Position numbers and translations under genes: made by a program
In this document: positions 25,876 through 35,036 of the stretch, piece after piece
Position numbering within the stretch: position 1 is the stretch's first letter
Layout: the number at the start of each line of letters is the position of its first letter
The notes under the pieces: generated by a model
What the model was told of the DNA's origin: nothing
The model's input: the letters and a program-made list of their open reading frames with translations, nothing else
Database searches by the model: none
DNA from: Martelella radicis
GTDB taxonomy: Bacteria > Pseudomonadota > Alphaproteobacteria > Rhizobiales > Rhizobiaceae
DNA: 64,000 bases
Direction of reading: 5' to 3'
Assembly (NCBI RefSeq): GCF_014196625.1
Contig: NZ_JACIDZ010000004.1
Coordinates: forward strand, 186,001 to 250,000

Positions 25876-27111
25876 GTGACGTCCTTCCGCTTCATCCACG
25901 CCGCCGATCTGCATCTGGGCAGCCCGTTGTCCGGGCTGATGCTGAAGGACCGGCAGATGGCGGAACGTTTCGCCGCCGCCGGCCGCGATGCCTTTTCCGC
26001 GCTGGTTGAATATGCGCTTGCCGCGCGGGTGGATTTTCTCGTGATCGCCGGCGACGTCTATGACGGCGCCTGGAAGGACAATCATATCGGTCTGTTCTTC
26101 AACCGCGAGATCGCGCGCCTGTCACGCGCGGACATCCCGGTCTATTTCCTGCGCGGCAATCACGACGCCGAAAGCATCGTAACCCGCACGATTGCAATGC
26201 CCGAAGGAGTGCACGAATTCTCCACCCGCAAGCCCCAGAGCTTCGTGATCGAGCATCTGAAGGTGGCGCTGCACGGCCAGGGCTTTGCCGAGCGCGTGGC
26301 GGCCGACAATCTGGCGCTCTCCTATCCGCCGGCCGTGCCCGGCCATTTCAACATCGGCGTGCTGCATACGTCGCTTTCCGGCAGGCCGCCTCACGCTGTC
26401 TATGCGCCATGTTCGGTCGCCGATCTTGCCTCGCGCGGCTATGATTACTGGGCGCTCGGCCATGTCCATGCCTTTGAGGCGGTCTCGGCCGATCCGCTGA
26501 CGCTCTATCCGGGCAATCTGCAAGGCCGCAACATCCGCGAAACCGGGTCGAAGGGCGCGGTGCTGGTGAGCGTCGAGGATGGCCGGCCGCGCTATGAGCG
26601 CATCATGCTGGATTGCGCCCGGTTCGAGACGGTGGAGGTGATGCTGGAAGAAAGCCTGCCCGAAAGCGCCATTCCCGGCGCAATCGAGGTGGCGCTCTCG
26701 CCCTTTGCCGAGGCGGCGGATGAGCGGCCCCATGCGCTCAGGGTCACGCTTTCCGGCCGTCATGCGTCAGCCGAGCGGATCAAGGCGGAACGGTCCCAGT
26801 GGCGCGATGACGTTCAGGCCGCATGCCACCGCATTCACGCCGATCTCTGGCTTGAAAAGCTTGTGATCGCGCTTGAGGCAACGGGCACGGAAAGGGCTGC
26901 GGCAACAGGTGATCTGGCGGTCGATATCGATGCGCTGGTCGGATCGATCGCAGCCGGCGAAGACGCCGGCATCGATGAACTCGTCAGTGAGATTTCCCGA
27001 AAGCTGCCAGGCGGCGTGGCGGCGGACGAGGAGCCGCTTGGCGCAAACGCGGCCGAACTTCTGGCGGAAGCGCGCGACATCCTGCGCGCGCGGCTTGCGG
27101 GCGAGGGCTGA
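25876..27111 (+). CDS. YhaO/SbcD-like DNA repair exonuclease (metallophosphoesterase)
   Basis: The 411-residue protein has the calcineurin-like phosphoesterase motifs in order: HAADLHLGSPL (motif I), VIAGDVYDG (II), FLRGNHDAES (III), GVLHTSL (IV) and WALGHVHAFE (V). This is the Mre11/SbcD nuclease arrangement, in the YhaO branch. It starts with GTG, preceded by AGGGA. The next gene, a YhaN-type SMC-like ATPase, begins three bases after its stop, so the two form an operon and most likely a complex that processes broken or blocked DNA ends. The nuclease class is clear; the in vivo task is inferred from SbcCD/Mre11-Rad50. Confidence 0.9.
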   Translation: MTSFRFIHAADLHLGSPLSGLMLKDRQMAERFAAAGRDAFSALVEYALAARVDFLVIAGDVYDGAWKDNHIGLFFNREIARLSRADIPVYFLRGNHDAESIVTRTIAMPEGVHEFSTRKPQSFVIEHLKVALHGQGFAERVAADNLALSYPPAVPGHFNIGVLHTSLSGRPPHAVYAPCSVADLASRGYDYWALGHVHAFEAVSADPLTLYPGNLQGRNIRETGSKGAVLVSVEDGRPRYERIMLDCARFETVEVMLEESLPESAIPGAIEVALSPFAEAADERPHALRVTLSGRHASAERIKAERSQWRDDVQAACHRIHADLWLEKLVIALEATGTERAAATGDLAVDIDALVGSIAAGEDAGIDELVSEISRKLPGGVAADEEPLGANAAELLAEARDILRARLAGEG

Positions 27112-27114
27112 ACG

Positions 27115-30100
27115 ATGCGGTTTCTCTCCCTCGATCTCCTGCGCTACGGCCATTTTTCCGGTCATTCCATCGCCTTCAGGCCCGATGCCGCGCTGCATAT
27201 CGTCTACGGGCCGAATGAGGCGGGAAAGTCTTCCGCGCTCTCGGCCTTTTCCGATCTCCTCTTCGGCTTTCCCGATCGCGATGTCGGCTATGATTTCCTG
27301 CATGCTGCGCGTGATCTGAGGATCGGCGCGGAAATTCGCGCGCGCTCCGGCGAGACGCTTGCCTTCCGCCGTCGCAAGGGCCGCAAGGATACGCTGCTGG
27401 CCGCCGGCGGCGACAACGAGACTGCGCTTAATGATGATGCGCTCTCCGCCTATCTCGGCAGTCTTGACCGCACCGTGTTCGAACGGGCCTTCGGGCTTAA
27501 CAGCGAAAGGCTGCGGGCAGGGGCTGATGAAATGCTGGCCGATGGCGGCGAGATCGGGCAGATCCTGTTTTCCGCTGCCTCCGGATTGACGGGGCTCAGG
27601 GCAATCGCGCAGAGGCTTGAGGCGGATGCCGATGGCATCTATGCGCCGCGCCGTTCGCAGAACCGCAGTTTCTACCAGGCGCTCGACCGACATGACGCGG
27701 CGCGCAAGGCCGAACGGGCGCTGGAACTGAACGCCAGCGAGTGGAAGGCGCTGTTGCGTTCGGAAAGCGAGATCGAGGACGAGCTCGCAGCCCTTGCCGA
27801 CAGGCAGCACGCGCGGCGCACCCGCATGGAAACGCTCGACCGCCTGCAGCGGCTGCGCGGTCTCGTTGCCGAAATCGACGGCCATGAACGCGCCCTGCAG
27901 GCCTTTGCCGATCTGGAATCGGTCGTGGACGAAACCGGCGCGGAACTCGAGAGGCTCCATGCGCGCCAAGGCCAGCGCAAGGTCGAGATCGAAGGCAAGG
28001 CCGAGCGGCTCGCAGCGCTGCGGCGCGATCTCGAAGCGCTGAAGATCGACGACCGGCTGCTTGCCCGTCGCGAGGAAATCCGCCGTCTCCACGGCGAAAG
28101 CGGGCTTTACGCCGAGGCTGTCAGCGGCCTGCCGGAGCGCGAAGCCGGACTGGAAGAGACGCTTTCCGCGCTTTCCATCCTGGCCGCGGAGCTTGGCATT
28201 TCCGACATCGAACGTCTGGAACAGAACCGGCCGGACAATATCGTGCTTGCCGAACTGGACGCGGTGATCGAAGAGGCAAGGCGGCTGGAACGCGAGGCAT
28301 CCGCGCTTGAAAAGGGTCTTGCCGACAGCCGCGCCTCACTCGAAAACCTCGAGGGCGAAGGCGGCGGCGGTCAATTGACCGATCCGGCGCCGCTGCGCCG
28401 TCGCTTCGATGCGCTGCGGCCCGACATTGCTAAATTCGATGATGCCGAGGCGCTGGAGGCCGATATTGCCGGTCGTCGCCGCGCCCTGGCGGAAAACGCG
28501 GCGCTGCTGCGCCCGGCCGTATCCGATATCTTCGGCCTTTCCCGCGCGACGCTGCCGGATCAGGCGGCGGTGCGGGCAGCGGGCGAGACGATTTCGGCGA
28601 TCCGCAGCTCTCTGGAAACGCTGGAACGCCGGAAGGCAGAGGGCGATCAGGAGCGGCAGCAAATCGAGGAGCTGATCGCCGAGGAAGCCGGCGACGCGCC
28701 CGTGCCGACGCGCGAGGACATTGCGGCCGGCCGGCTTGAGCGCGACAGGCTTTTCGATGCGTTTGTCGCAGGAAACGGCGATCATGCGCGCTATGTCGCG
28801 GCGGTAAAGGCGGCCGATGGGCTTGCCGACAGCGCCCTCGACAATGCCGACACGGTGGCACGCCATGGCGAATACCGCAAACGCCTCGCGACGCTGGCGC
28901 GGGATCGCGAAGCCGCAGAGCGTGAGGCTGAACGGCTGACCGCGGAGCTTGCAGCGGAGCGCGAAGCCCACCGGGCGCTTTTCCGCGCCGCAGGCGTCGA
29001 GGCCGGCGCGCCGGATGACATGCTCGAATGGCTGCGTCAGATTGCCGTGCTGCTTGATCAGCGCGCGCAATTGTTGAGCCTCATCGATCGGCAGGCCGGA
29101 CTGGACAAGCTGAAGGACGAACTGCGCGCAAGCCTTCTGCCGCTTGCGGACGAGACGGATGCCGAGATGCCGGTTCCGGCGCTGGCGCGCCTCGCCGAAG
29201 GCCGGATCGAGCGTCTTGCCGAGCGCTGGGAGGATGCGCGCCGGCAGCAGGCGGAGATTGCCGCCGCCCGTCAGGCCATCGCGCGGCGGGAGCAGGAGCT
29301 TGAGGCATTGAAGGCCGTGCGCCGCGATTTTGCCGGGCGCTATGAGGCCTGCCTCGCCGATGTCGGGCTGAAGCCGGGAACCGGGCTTGCGGCGGCCGAA
29401 ACGGCGCTTGGGCTCTGGGGCAGGGTGCCGCAGCTTCTGGAGAGAAAGAACAGGCTCGAGCGCGAGATCGCGGCAGGCCGGGCGCGCGTCGCGCGGTTCC
29501 GTTCGGCTGTCGATGCGCTCGCCGAGGCGCTGGCGCCGGACCTTGCCGGCCGCGAGGCCGAAGAGAGTGTCCGCATCCTTGGCGAGCGAATCGACCGCGA
29601 TACGTCGGGCGCCGCCCGCCGCAAGGCGCTCGAAGAGGCTGGCGCGACCTTGAACGCGGAGATCGAGGCGCTCGAGGAGGACCTTGCTTCCTGCAGGGCG
29701 AAAATCGCGAAGATCGCCGAGGCTCTGCCGGCGGGTGTCGTCATGGAAGGACTTCCTGCGCGCCTTGAGGAGCGGGCCGCCCTGAAAAGCGCGCTTGCCG
29801 AGGCGAAGCGGCGCTTCGATGACGGCAGCGGGGGCGCGGATGCGGAGGAAACGCGCCGGCTGGCCGAGGGGCTGGATGTGATCGCCTGCCGGCAGGAGCG
29901 TGAGGCGCTTGCCGCCGAAGAGGCCGAGGACGAGGGCGTGCGCGAGGAACTGTTGCAGCGCCGTGCCGAATGCCGCCACCGCAAGCAGGAGCTCGGGCGC
30001 GGCGAAAGCGCCGAACAGGCGGCCTTCGACCGGGTCTCCGCCGAGGAGGAAGCGCGCGGGCTTGCGCGCGAATGGGTGGTGCTGAAGCTTGCCGGCAATC

Positions 30101-30552
30101 TGCTCGATCAGGCGATGGAGCGCTATCGCCAGGGCCGCGCCGATCCCATTCTTGAGAACGCCGGGCGGCACTTTTCCGCGCTGACGATGGGCGGCTTCGA
30201 CAGGCTGCTGCAGAATTACGGCGCCAATGACGCGTTGCTGCTCTCCGCCCGCCGGACCGATGGCAGCGAGGTGCCGGTGGATGGTTTGAGCGACGGCACG
30301 CGCGATCAGCTCTGGCTGGCGCTGCGCCTTGCCTTCATCGAAGACTACGCCAGCCGCAACGAACCGGCGCCGCTGATCGTCGATGATATCTTCCAGACCT
30401 TCGACGATGTCCGAAGCGCCGCCGGCCTGAAGGCGCTCACGGGCCTTGGCGGCGATATCCAGACGATCCTGTTCACCCATGAAAAAAGCCTTGTCGACAT
30501 AGCCCGGAGCGAGCTTGGCGGCAGGGCCGATATCGTGATGCTGGAGCGTTGA
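27115..30552 (+). CDS. YhaN-type AAA/SMC-like ATPase, partner of YhaO
   Basis: The 1145-residue protein has the Rad50/SbcC layout. Walker A is GPNEAGKSS near residue 32. About 900 residues of heptad-like, Glu/Arg/Ala-rich coiled coil follow. The C-terminal half-site has the signature-like VDGLSDGTRDQLWLALRLAF, Walker B PLIVDDIFQTFDD and the switch THEK. I see no CxxC zinc hook in the middle of the coil, which is usual for YhaN and unlike SbcC. It directly follows the YhaO gene with a 3-bp gap and is convergent with mgtC. It is expected to clamp DNA and drive the nuclease by ATP hydrolysis. Confidence 0.9.
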   Translation: MRFLSLDLLRYGHFSGHSIAFRPDAALHIVYGPNEAGKSSALSAFSDLLFGFPDRDVGYDFLHAARDLRIGAEIRARSGETLAFRRRKGRKDTLLAAGGDNETALNDDALSAYLGSLDRTVFERAFGLNSERLRAGADEMLADGGEIGQILFSAASGLTGLRAIAQRLEADADGIYAPRRSQNRSFYQALDRHDAARKAERALELNASEWKALLRSESEIEDELAALADRQHARRTRMETLDRLQRLRGLVAEIDGHERALQAFADLESVVDETGAELERLHARQGQRKVEIEGKAERLAALRRDLEALKIDDRLLARREEIRRLHGESGLYAEAVSGLPEREAGLEETLSALSILAAELGISDIERLEQNRPDNIVLAELDAVIEEARRLEREASALEKGLADSRASLENLEGEGGGGQLTDPAPLRRRFDALRPDIAKFDDAEALEADIAGRRRALAENAALLRPAVSDIFGLSRATLPDQAAVRAAGETISAIRSSLETLERRKAEGDQERQQIEELIAEEAGDAPVPTREDIAAGRLERDRLFDAFVAGNGDHARYVAAVKAADGLADSALDNADTVARHGEYRKRLATLARDREAAEREAERLTAELAAEREAHRALFRAAGVEAGAPDDMLEWLRQIAVLLDQRAQLLSLIDRQAGLDKLKDELRASLLPLADETDAEMPVPALARLAEGRIERLAERWEDARRQQAEIAAARQAIARREQELEALKAVRRDFAGRYEACLADVGLKPGTGLAAAETALGLWGRVPQLLERKNRLEREIAAGRARVARFRSAVDALAEALAPDLAGREAEESVRILGERIDRDTSGAARRKALEEAGATLNAEIEALEEDLASCRAKIAKIAEALPAGVVMEGLPARLEERAALKSALAEAKRRFDDGSGGADAEETRRLAEGLDVIACRQEREALAAEEAEDEGVREELLQRRAECRHRKQELGRGESAEQAAFDRVSAEEEARGLAREWVVLKLAGNLLDQAMERYRQGRADPILENAGRHFSALTMGGFDRLLQNYGANDALLLSARRTDGSEVPVDGLSDGTRDQLWLALRLAFIEDYASRNEPAPLIVDDIFQTFDDVRSAAGLKALTGLGGDIQTILFTHEKSLVDIARSELGGRADIVMLER

Positions 30553-31065
30553 TCACGCCTCGCCGGAGCGATTGTCCTTCGTCTTGCGGCGGCTGAGCCT
30601 GGTGCGCACCTCGATTCTGTGCAGCACGAGCAGGACGATGACGCCGAGGACAGAGGAAAAGATTCCCAGTGTCCAGAGTCCGAGACCGATGGTGAGACCG
30701 ATTGCGCCGGAGAGCCAGAGACCGGCCCCGGTTGTCAGCCCCTTGACCGTACCCTTCTGGAAAAACACGATGCCGGCTGCGAGAAAGGCAACGCCCTCGG
30801 TGATCGACTGGATCACGCGGGTCGGGTCGATCCTGAGCACATCGGAATCTTCCGGCATCAGGTCCGGCACTTCCGTGGAGACGATGACGAAGAGGGCGGC
30901 GGCGAGGCTGACGAGAATGTGGGTGCGCAGCCCCGCGGCATGGTTCTGCATTTCCCGTTCAAGGCCGATCAACCCGCCGAACAGCGCCGCGCCCACCAGA
31001 CGGACGAAGAAGACCAGATTTTCGCTACCGCCTGTGGTGGTGATATCGTCAATCAGGGCTTCCAT
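30553..31065 (-). CDS. MgtC/SapB-family membrane protein
   Basis: The 170-residue inner-membrane protein has four or five hydrophobic helices. Family marks are RLVGAALFGGLIGLERE, AAGLRTHILVSLAAAL and the segment ITEGVAFLAAGIVFFQKGTV followed by LTTGAGLWLSGAIGL. MgtC-like proteins influence membrane ATP synthase, magnesium homeostasis and intracellular survival; the C-terminal cytoplasmic ACT-like domain of virulence MgtC is absent here, as in SapB/YhiD types. It abuts yhaN tail to tail. The HIT-family gene lies 18 bp upstream on the same strand, suggesting joint transcription. Confidence 0.88.
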   Translation of the reverse strand: MEALIDDITTTGGSENLVFFVRLVGAALFGGLIGLEREMQNHAAGLRTHILVSLAAALFVIVSTEVPDLMPEDSDVLRIDPTRVIQSITEGVAFLAAGIVFFQKGTVKGLTTGAGLWLSGAIGLTIGLGLWTLGIFSSVLGVIVLLVLHRIEVRTRLSRRKTKDNRSGEA

Positions 31066-31083
31066 CGTTCTCCTTGTTTGATG

Positions 31084-31521
31084 TCAGAGATGCTCCCTGA
31101 TCTTTTCGGCATTGGCCGAAAGGACCGCGCTCTCTTCCATAACGCCCGAGTGGCGCTTCAGGTCCACGCCCTCATGACGCGGAATGACGTGGAAGTGGAG
31201 GTGGAAGACGGTCTGGCCGGCGGCGGGTTCGTTGAACTGGGCGATGAAGACGCCGTCAGCCTTGAACGCGGCTTTCACCGCCTGCGCCATTTTCTGCACC
31301 ACGGCCATGGCCTTGCCGACAACCACGGGATCGGCATCGAGCAGGTTGCGCGAGGGCTTGCGCGGGATGACCAGAACATGGCCCGGCGCCTGCGGCATCA
31401 CATCCATGATGGCGATGACGTCGTCATCCTCGTAAAGCTTCGTGGCCGGGATCTCGCCGCGCAGGATCTTGGCGAAGATGTTGTCGTCTTCATATTCGGC
31501 GATATGGGTTTCGTCTGCCAT
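31084..31521 (-). CDS. HIT-family (histidine triad) nucleotide hydrolase
   Basis: The 145-residue protein has the triad motif HLHFHVIP (HxHxHxx type) near the C-terminal third, plus the N-terminal FAKILRGEIPATKLYEDDDV, characteristic of the Hint/HinT branch that hydrolyses AMP-lysine-type purine phosphoramidates. The start is the ATG at 31521, eight bases after GGAG; a GTG three codons earlier is too close to the ribosome-binding site. It lies between mgtC and the FemAB/GNAT-like gene on the same strand with short gaps (18 and 27 bp), so these probably form an operon, though no functional link is obvious. Confidence 0.92.
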   Translation of the reverse strand: MADETHIAEYEDDNIFAKILRGEIPATKLYEDDDVIAIMDVMPQAPGHVLVIPRKPSRNLLDADPVVVGKAMAVVQKMAQAVKAAFKADGVFIAQFNEPAAGQTVFHLHFHVIPRHEGVDLKRHSGVMEESAVLSANAEKIREHL

Positions 31522-31548
31522 GGTGTTCACTCCGTTGTTGCCGTCGCT

Positions 31549-32736
31549 TCATTCGCCCTTCTTGTAGGGCGCGTGCGCGCTCAGGATATCATTGAAATGC
31601 GCAACGTCCTCCCGTTCGTGAACGAGAAACTCGGCGACCGCGTTCCGTAACCCCTCATGGGTGATGTAGTGGGCGGAGTGGGTGGTGACGGGCACATAGC
31701 CGCGCGCCAGCTTGTGCTCGCCCTGGGCGCCGGCCTCGACGCGGGCCAGATTATTGGCGATGGCGAAATCGATGGCCTGATGATAGCAGACCTCGAAATG
31801 CAGGTAGCGATGGTCCTCGATGCATCCCCAGTGCCGGCCGTAGAGGGCATCGGAGCCGATGAAGTTGATCGCGCCGGCGATATAGCGTCCGTCGCGCTTC
31901 GCCATGACCAGCAGAATGTCACGCGGCATGCGTTCGCCGATCAGCGAATAGAATTCGCGCGTCAGATAGGGCCGGCCCCATTTGCGGCTGCCGGTATCCA
32001 TGTAGAATTCGAAGAACTGGTCCCAGATGTCCTCGGTCAGGTCGTCGCCGGTCAGCCAGTCGATGGCGATGTCTGCCTCCAGCGCAACCCGGCGCTCCTT
32101 CTTCAGCGCCTTGCGCTTGCGCGAGGCGAGCGTGTCGAGAAAATCCTCGTAGCGGGCATAGCCCTTGTTGAGGAAATGGAACTGCTGGTCGGTGCGGTGA
32201 AGATAGCCTGCCGCCTCGAAAACAGGCGTTTCCTCCTCCGGCACGAAGGTGACGTGGGCGGACGAGACATTGAGCCGGTCGCTGACCGTCATGAGCGCGT
32301 CCGCTAGGACCTTCTGCACCGTCGCCCTGTCATAGCCCTCGCGCACCAGAAGATGCGGTGCGGTTGCGGGCGTAAACGGCAGTGAAGACTGCAGCTTCGG
32401 GTAATAGCGCCCGCCGGCGCGCTCGAAGGCATCGGCCCAGCCGTGATCGAAGACATATTCGCCCTGGCTGTGGTTCTTCAGATAGCAGGGCACGGCGCCG
32501 ATCAGCTTGCCATCCTCCGTCTCCAGCAGGAGGTGATGGCCGAGCCAGCCGGTTTCAGCACATGCCGAGCCCGATTCTTCCAGTGACGACAGAAAGGCAT
32601 GGGACAGAAACGGGTTGTAGCCCGCGCCGTCAAAGCCCGGATGCGTCCCCGAAAGCGTCTCCCATTCGGTTCGCGGAATGGCGGGAAAGCTGTTTTCGAT
32701 GCGGATTTGCAGGTTTTCGCTCAACAGAACTCTCAA
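31549..32736 (-). CDS. GNAT/FemAB-like protein of the DUF482 (PF04339) family
   Basis: The 395-residue protein contains the marks of the peptidoglycan-biosynthesis-annotated DUF482 family: LSSLEESGSACAETGW, HGWADAFERAGGRYYPKLQ, LASRKRKALKKERR and FYMDTGSRKWGRPYL. The fold is a tandem GNAT as in FemAB transferases, which add amino acids to lipid II or other acceptors from aminoacyl-tRNA; the substrate of this family is not established. The start appears to be TTG at 32736, with AAGG about nine bases upstream. It follows the GDPD gene by 10 bp, so it is part of the ridA-gdpd-femAB-like-hit-mgtC minus-strand string. Confidence 0.85.
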   Translation of the reverse strand: MRVLLSENLQIRIENSFPAIPRTEWETLSGTHPGFDGAGYNPFLSHAFLSSLEESGSACAETGWLGHHLLLETEDGKLIGAVPCYLKNHSQGEYVFDHGWADAFERAGGRYYPKLQSSLPFTPATAPHLLVREGYDRATVQKVLADALMTVSDRLNVSSAHVTFVPEEETPVFEAAGYLHRTDQQFHFLNKGYARYEDFLDTLASRKRKALKKERRVALEADIAIDWLTGDDLTEDIWDQFFEFYMDTGSRKWGRPYLTREFYSLIGERMPRDILLVMAKRDGRYIAGAINFIGSDALYGRHWGCIEDHRYLHFEVCYHQAIDFAIANNLARVEAGAQGEHKLARGYVPVTTHSAHYITHEGLRNAVAEFLVHEREDVAHFNDILSAHAPYKKGE

Positions 32737-32746
32737 GGCCCGGACC

Positions 32747-33457
32747 TTACGCGGGGTCGAAACCCTCGAACGTCATCTGGTCGGCATATTGGAATGTGAT
32801 CTGGCGGGCGCGCTCGTTGCGGACGGTCCAGGTGATGACCGGTACGCCGCTGTCGCGCAGGCCCGCGACGAAGTCGTTGGGCAGATCATCATAATAATAG
32901 GAGACAAAATCAAGGCCGATCCGCATCGTCTCGCGATGGGCATCAAAGGATTTCACGTCATGTCCGTCGGCCGTGAGGCCAAGCGGGCAGGCCGCGCCGG
33001 CGCGTTTGAGCGCGGCGAGAAGAGCCGGCTCGAAACTCATCAGCGCGAGCGGGCCCTGATAGTGGGCGGTCTCGGCGACGACGGTGCGGGCAAAGACGTC
33101 GGGATCGCTCGGGCCGGCTTTCAGTTCGATCACCAGCGGTACGCGCCCCGCGGTCGCCTCAAGCAGCGCCGCAAGACGCGGAATGCGCGCCTCGCTCGTG
33201 CCGACGCGGATCCCGTCGATCGCGCTCGCCTCAAGCGCCTCGATCGTGTCGGAGCGGCCGCAGAGCCGGCTCAGGTCATCGTCGTGAAATACGATCACCT
33301 TGCCGTCGGCGGAGAGGCGGACATCGCATTCGATCGCCAGGTTGTTCTCGATGGCGCGTTCAAAGGCGGGCATCGTGTTCTCGAAGATCGCCTTGTTCAT
33401 GTCATGATAGCCGCGATGGGCGATCGGACGGGCCGTCAGCCAGTCATGGGGCGGCAT
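32747..33457 (-). CDS. Glycerophosphodiester phosphodiesterase family protein
   Basis: The 236-residue GDPD-type TIM barrel has the catalytic motif PIAHRGYHD, followed by ENTMPAFERAIENN, IECDVRLSADGKVIVFHDD (the Glu/Asp metal ligands and second His) and VIELKAG. It hydrolyses glycerophosphodiesters to sn-glycerol-3-phosphate and alcohol. There is no signal peptide, so it is probably cytoplasmic. Its ATG overlaps the stop of the upstream ridA gene by one base (TGATG), a sign of translational coupling. The barrel is slightly short but all catalytic motifs are present. Confidence 0.92.
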   Translation of the reverse strand: MPPHDWLTARPIAHRGYHDMNKAIFENTMPAFERAIENNLAIECDVRLSADGKVIVFHDDDLSRLCGRSDTIEALEASAIDGIRVGTSEARIPRLAALLEATAGRVPLVIELKAGPSDPDVFARTVVAETAHYQGPLALMSFEPALLAALKRAGAACPLGLTADGHDVKSFDAHRETMRIGLDFVSYYYDDLPNDFVAGLRDSGVPVITWTVRNERARQITFQYADQMTFEGFDPA

Positions 33458-33924
33458 CAGTCGATCTCCACGATCGCATCGATTTCGACAGAGGCGTTGA
33501 GCGGAAGGGCGGCCATGCCGACGGCGGCGCGGGCATGCTTGCCGGCCTCGCCGAAGACGTCCGCGATCAGGTCCGAGGCCCCGTTGATGACGAGATGCTG
33601 ATCGGTGAATTCCGGTGCGGAGGCGACGAAGCCCGAGAGCTTCAGGATCCGCTTGACCCGGTCGAGATCGCCGTTGAGCGCGGCATTGATCTGCGCGATG
33701 ATGTTGATGGCGCAGGCGCGCGCGGCCTTCTGGCCCTCTTCGAGCGAGACATCTGCGCCAAGGCGTCCGGTCGCAACCATCTTGCCGTTTTCCGTCGGCA
33801 GCTGCCCGGAAATGAACAGCAGGTTCTGTGACCGGGTGAAGGGAAGGTAGTTGGCGGCAGGGGCTGAGGCTTGCGGAAGGGTGATGGAAAGGGCTTTCAG
33901 GCGGTCTGAAACGACGTTGGGCAT
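33457..33924 (-). CDS. RidA-family reactive-intermediate deaminase
   Basis: The 155-residue protein of the YjgF/YER057c/UK114 superfamily contains LPFTRSQNLLFISGQLP, LGADVSLEEGQKAARACAIN and the C-terminal MAALPLNASVEIDAIVEI, close to the family signature. RidA proteins hydrolyse reactive enamines and imines from PLP enzymes. The catalytic Arg of true RidA (near residue 105) is not evident (the region reads LSGFVASAPEFTDQH), so it may belong to one of the Rid2-7 groups with another substrate. It heads the minus-strand string that continues into gdpd, and is divergent from eipB. Confidence 0.88.
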   Translation of the reverse strand: MPNVVSDRLKALSITLPQASAPAANYLPFTRSQNLLFISGQLPTENGKMVATGRLGADVSLEEGQKAARACAINIIAQINAALNGDLDRVKRILKLSGFVASAPEFTDQHLVINGASDLIADVFGEAGKHARAAVGMAALPLNASVEIDAIVEID

Positions 33925-34019
33925 ATTTGGCTCCGGGCTTCTCGGGAAAGGGATTCAACAACATTGGCAGAACCGGGACTTTTCTATACGATTGGTCTCC
34001 AAAACCAAGGGGAATGTGC

Positions 34020-34829
34020 ATGCGGAAAGTTGTGGCGACGGGGATTTTCTGGACCATACTCGCGGCGGGCGCCCAGGCGGCGGGACCGGCGATCGGCGCC
34101 GTGTCGCTGCTGCCGCACCGTGCCGTCTATGATCTTTCGCTTGAATGGGCTTCGGCGCAGTCCGGGGTCGAGGGGCTTGACGGCCGCTTCGTCTATTCCT
34201 TCACCGGCAGCGATTGCGCCGGTTATGTGACCGAGATGCGCATGGTCACCGATATTGCCCGCGAATACGGCGCTGTCGTCACCGATCAGGTGTCGTCATC
34301 CTTCGAAGAAAAGGGCGCCTTTGCCTTTTCCAGCACGCTGTTTTCCGACAACGCCCTGCAATCGGAGACCGTCGGCGAGGCCCAGCGGACCGAAAAGCGC
34401 GCGATCGCCGTTACCTTCGGCGGCGACGAGGCGAGGGCGGTCGAGCTTCAGGATGCCGAGTTTCCGACCGAATACATGGCCAATGTGATTCTTGCCGCCG
34501 AGAACGGGCGGCGCGCCTATGAGGCGATCTCCTTCGATGGCTCCGGCGAGGAAACGATGCGCGCGATCACCCTGATCGGCGATCGCGAGGACAGGGTCGA
34601 GGGCGGAGCCGGCTGGCCGATCACCACGGCCTATTTCCCGATGGGCGCGGTCTCTGGCGACGAGACGCCGGACTATACGGTCTCCATGCTGCTCTCCGCC
34701 GACGGCGTCAGCCGCGACATCGTCATGGATTTCGGCGACTTCAAGATGGCGGGCGAACTGACGCGTCTCGAACCGCTTGAGCCGGCAGGCTGCGAGGCGC
34801 CGCCGGAAGCGCTTTCGTCCAAGCCCTGA
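34020..34829 (+). CDS. EipB-like periplasmic envelope-integrity protein (DUF1849)
   Basis: The 269-residue secreted protein has a signal peptide (VVATGIFWTILAAGAQAAG) and the DUF1849 hallmark LLPHRAVYDLSLEWASAQSG. There are two Cys in the mature part (SDCAGY and AGCEAP), matching the conserved disulfide that closes the beta-spiral of Brucella EipB. EipB supports envelope integrity in Brucella and is conserved through alphaproteobacteria. The start ATG has AAGGGG seven bases upstream. It is monocistronic, divergent from ridA, and 207 bp before rpsB. The family call rests on the motif and Cys positions. Confidence 0.85.
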   Translation: MRKVVATGIFWTILAAGAQAAGPAIGAVSLLPHRAVYDLSLEWASAQSGVEGLDGRFVYSFTGSDCAGYVTEMRMVTDIAREYGAVVTDQVSSSFEEKGAFAFSSTLFSDNALQSETVGEAQRTEKRAIAVTFGGDEARAVELQDAEFPTEYMANVILAAENGRRAYEAISFDGSGEETMRAITLIGDREDRVEGGAGWPITTAYFPMGAVSGDETPDYTVSMLLSADGVSRDIVMDFGDFKMAGELTRLEPLEPAGCEAPPEALSSKP

Positions 34830-35036
34830 GGCCCTTCATCGGGGCAGGCGGACATGCGACGGCCCTTCGTGGCGCCGCGCCTCTTGCAATTTGCCGCAAA
34901 ACGGGGTATCGCCGCCCCATTCCACACGTAGGCCATGGGGCGTTCCGGGAGAAATCCGGTGCGTTCCGCCGGTGTCAGACGTCCTTGATGTCTGGTCTCA
35001 GGCCTGCGGAGGTTCAACCGGAAAAGGAGAAAAGGC

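Noticed and set aside
28336-30480. Long minus-strand frame opposite the YhaN-type gene, and similar ones at 13807-15750 and 42385-44193
   Set aside because: All lie fully inside well-recognised genes on the other strand and show no independent coding evidence.
33458-34057. Upstream extension of the GDPD frame across ridA
   Set aside because: It overlaps ridA completely in another frame; the GDPD domain starts at its HRG motif just after the ATG at 33457.
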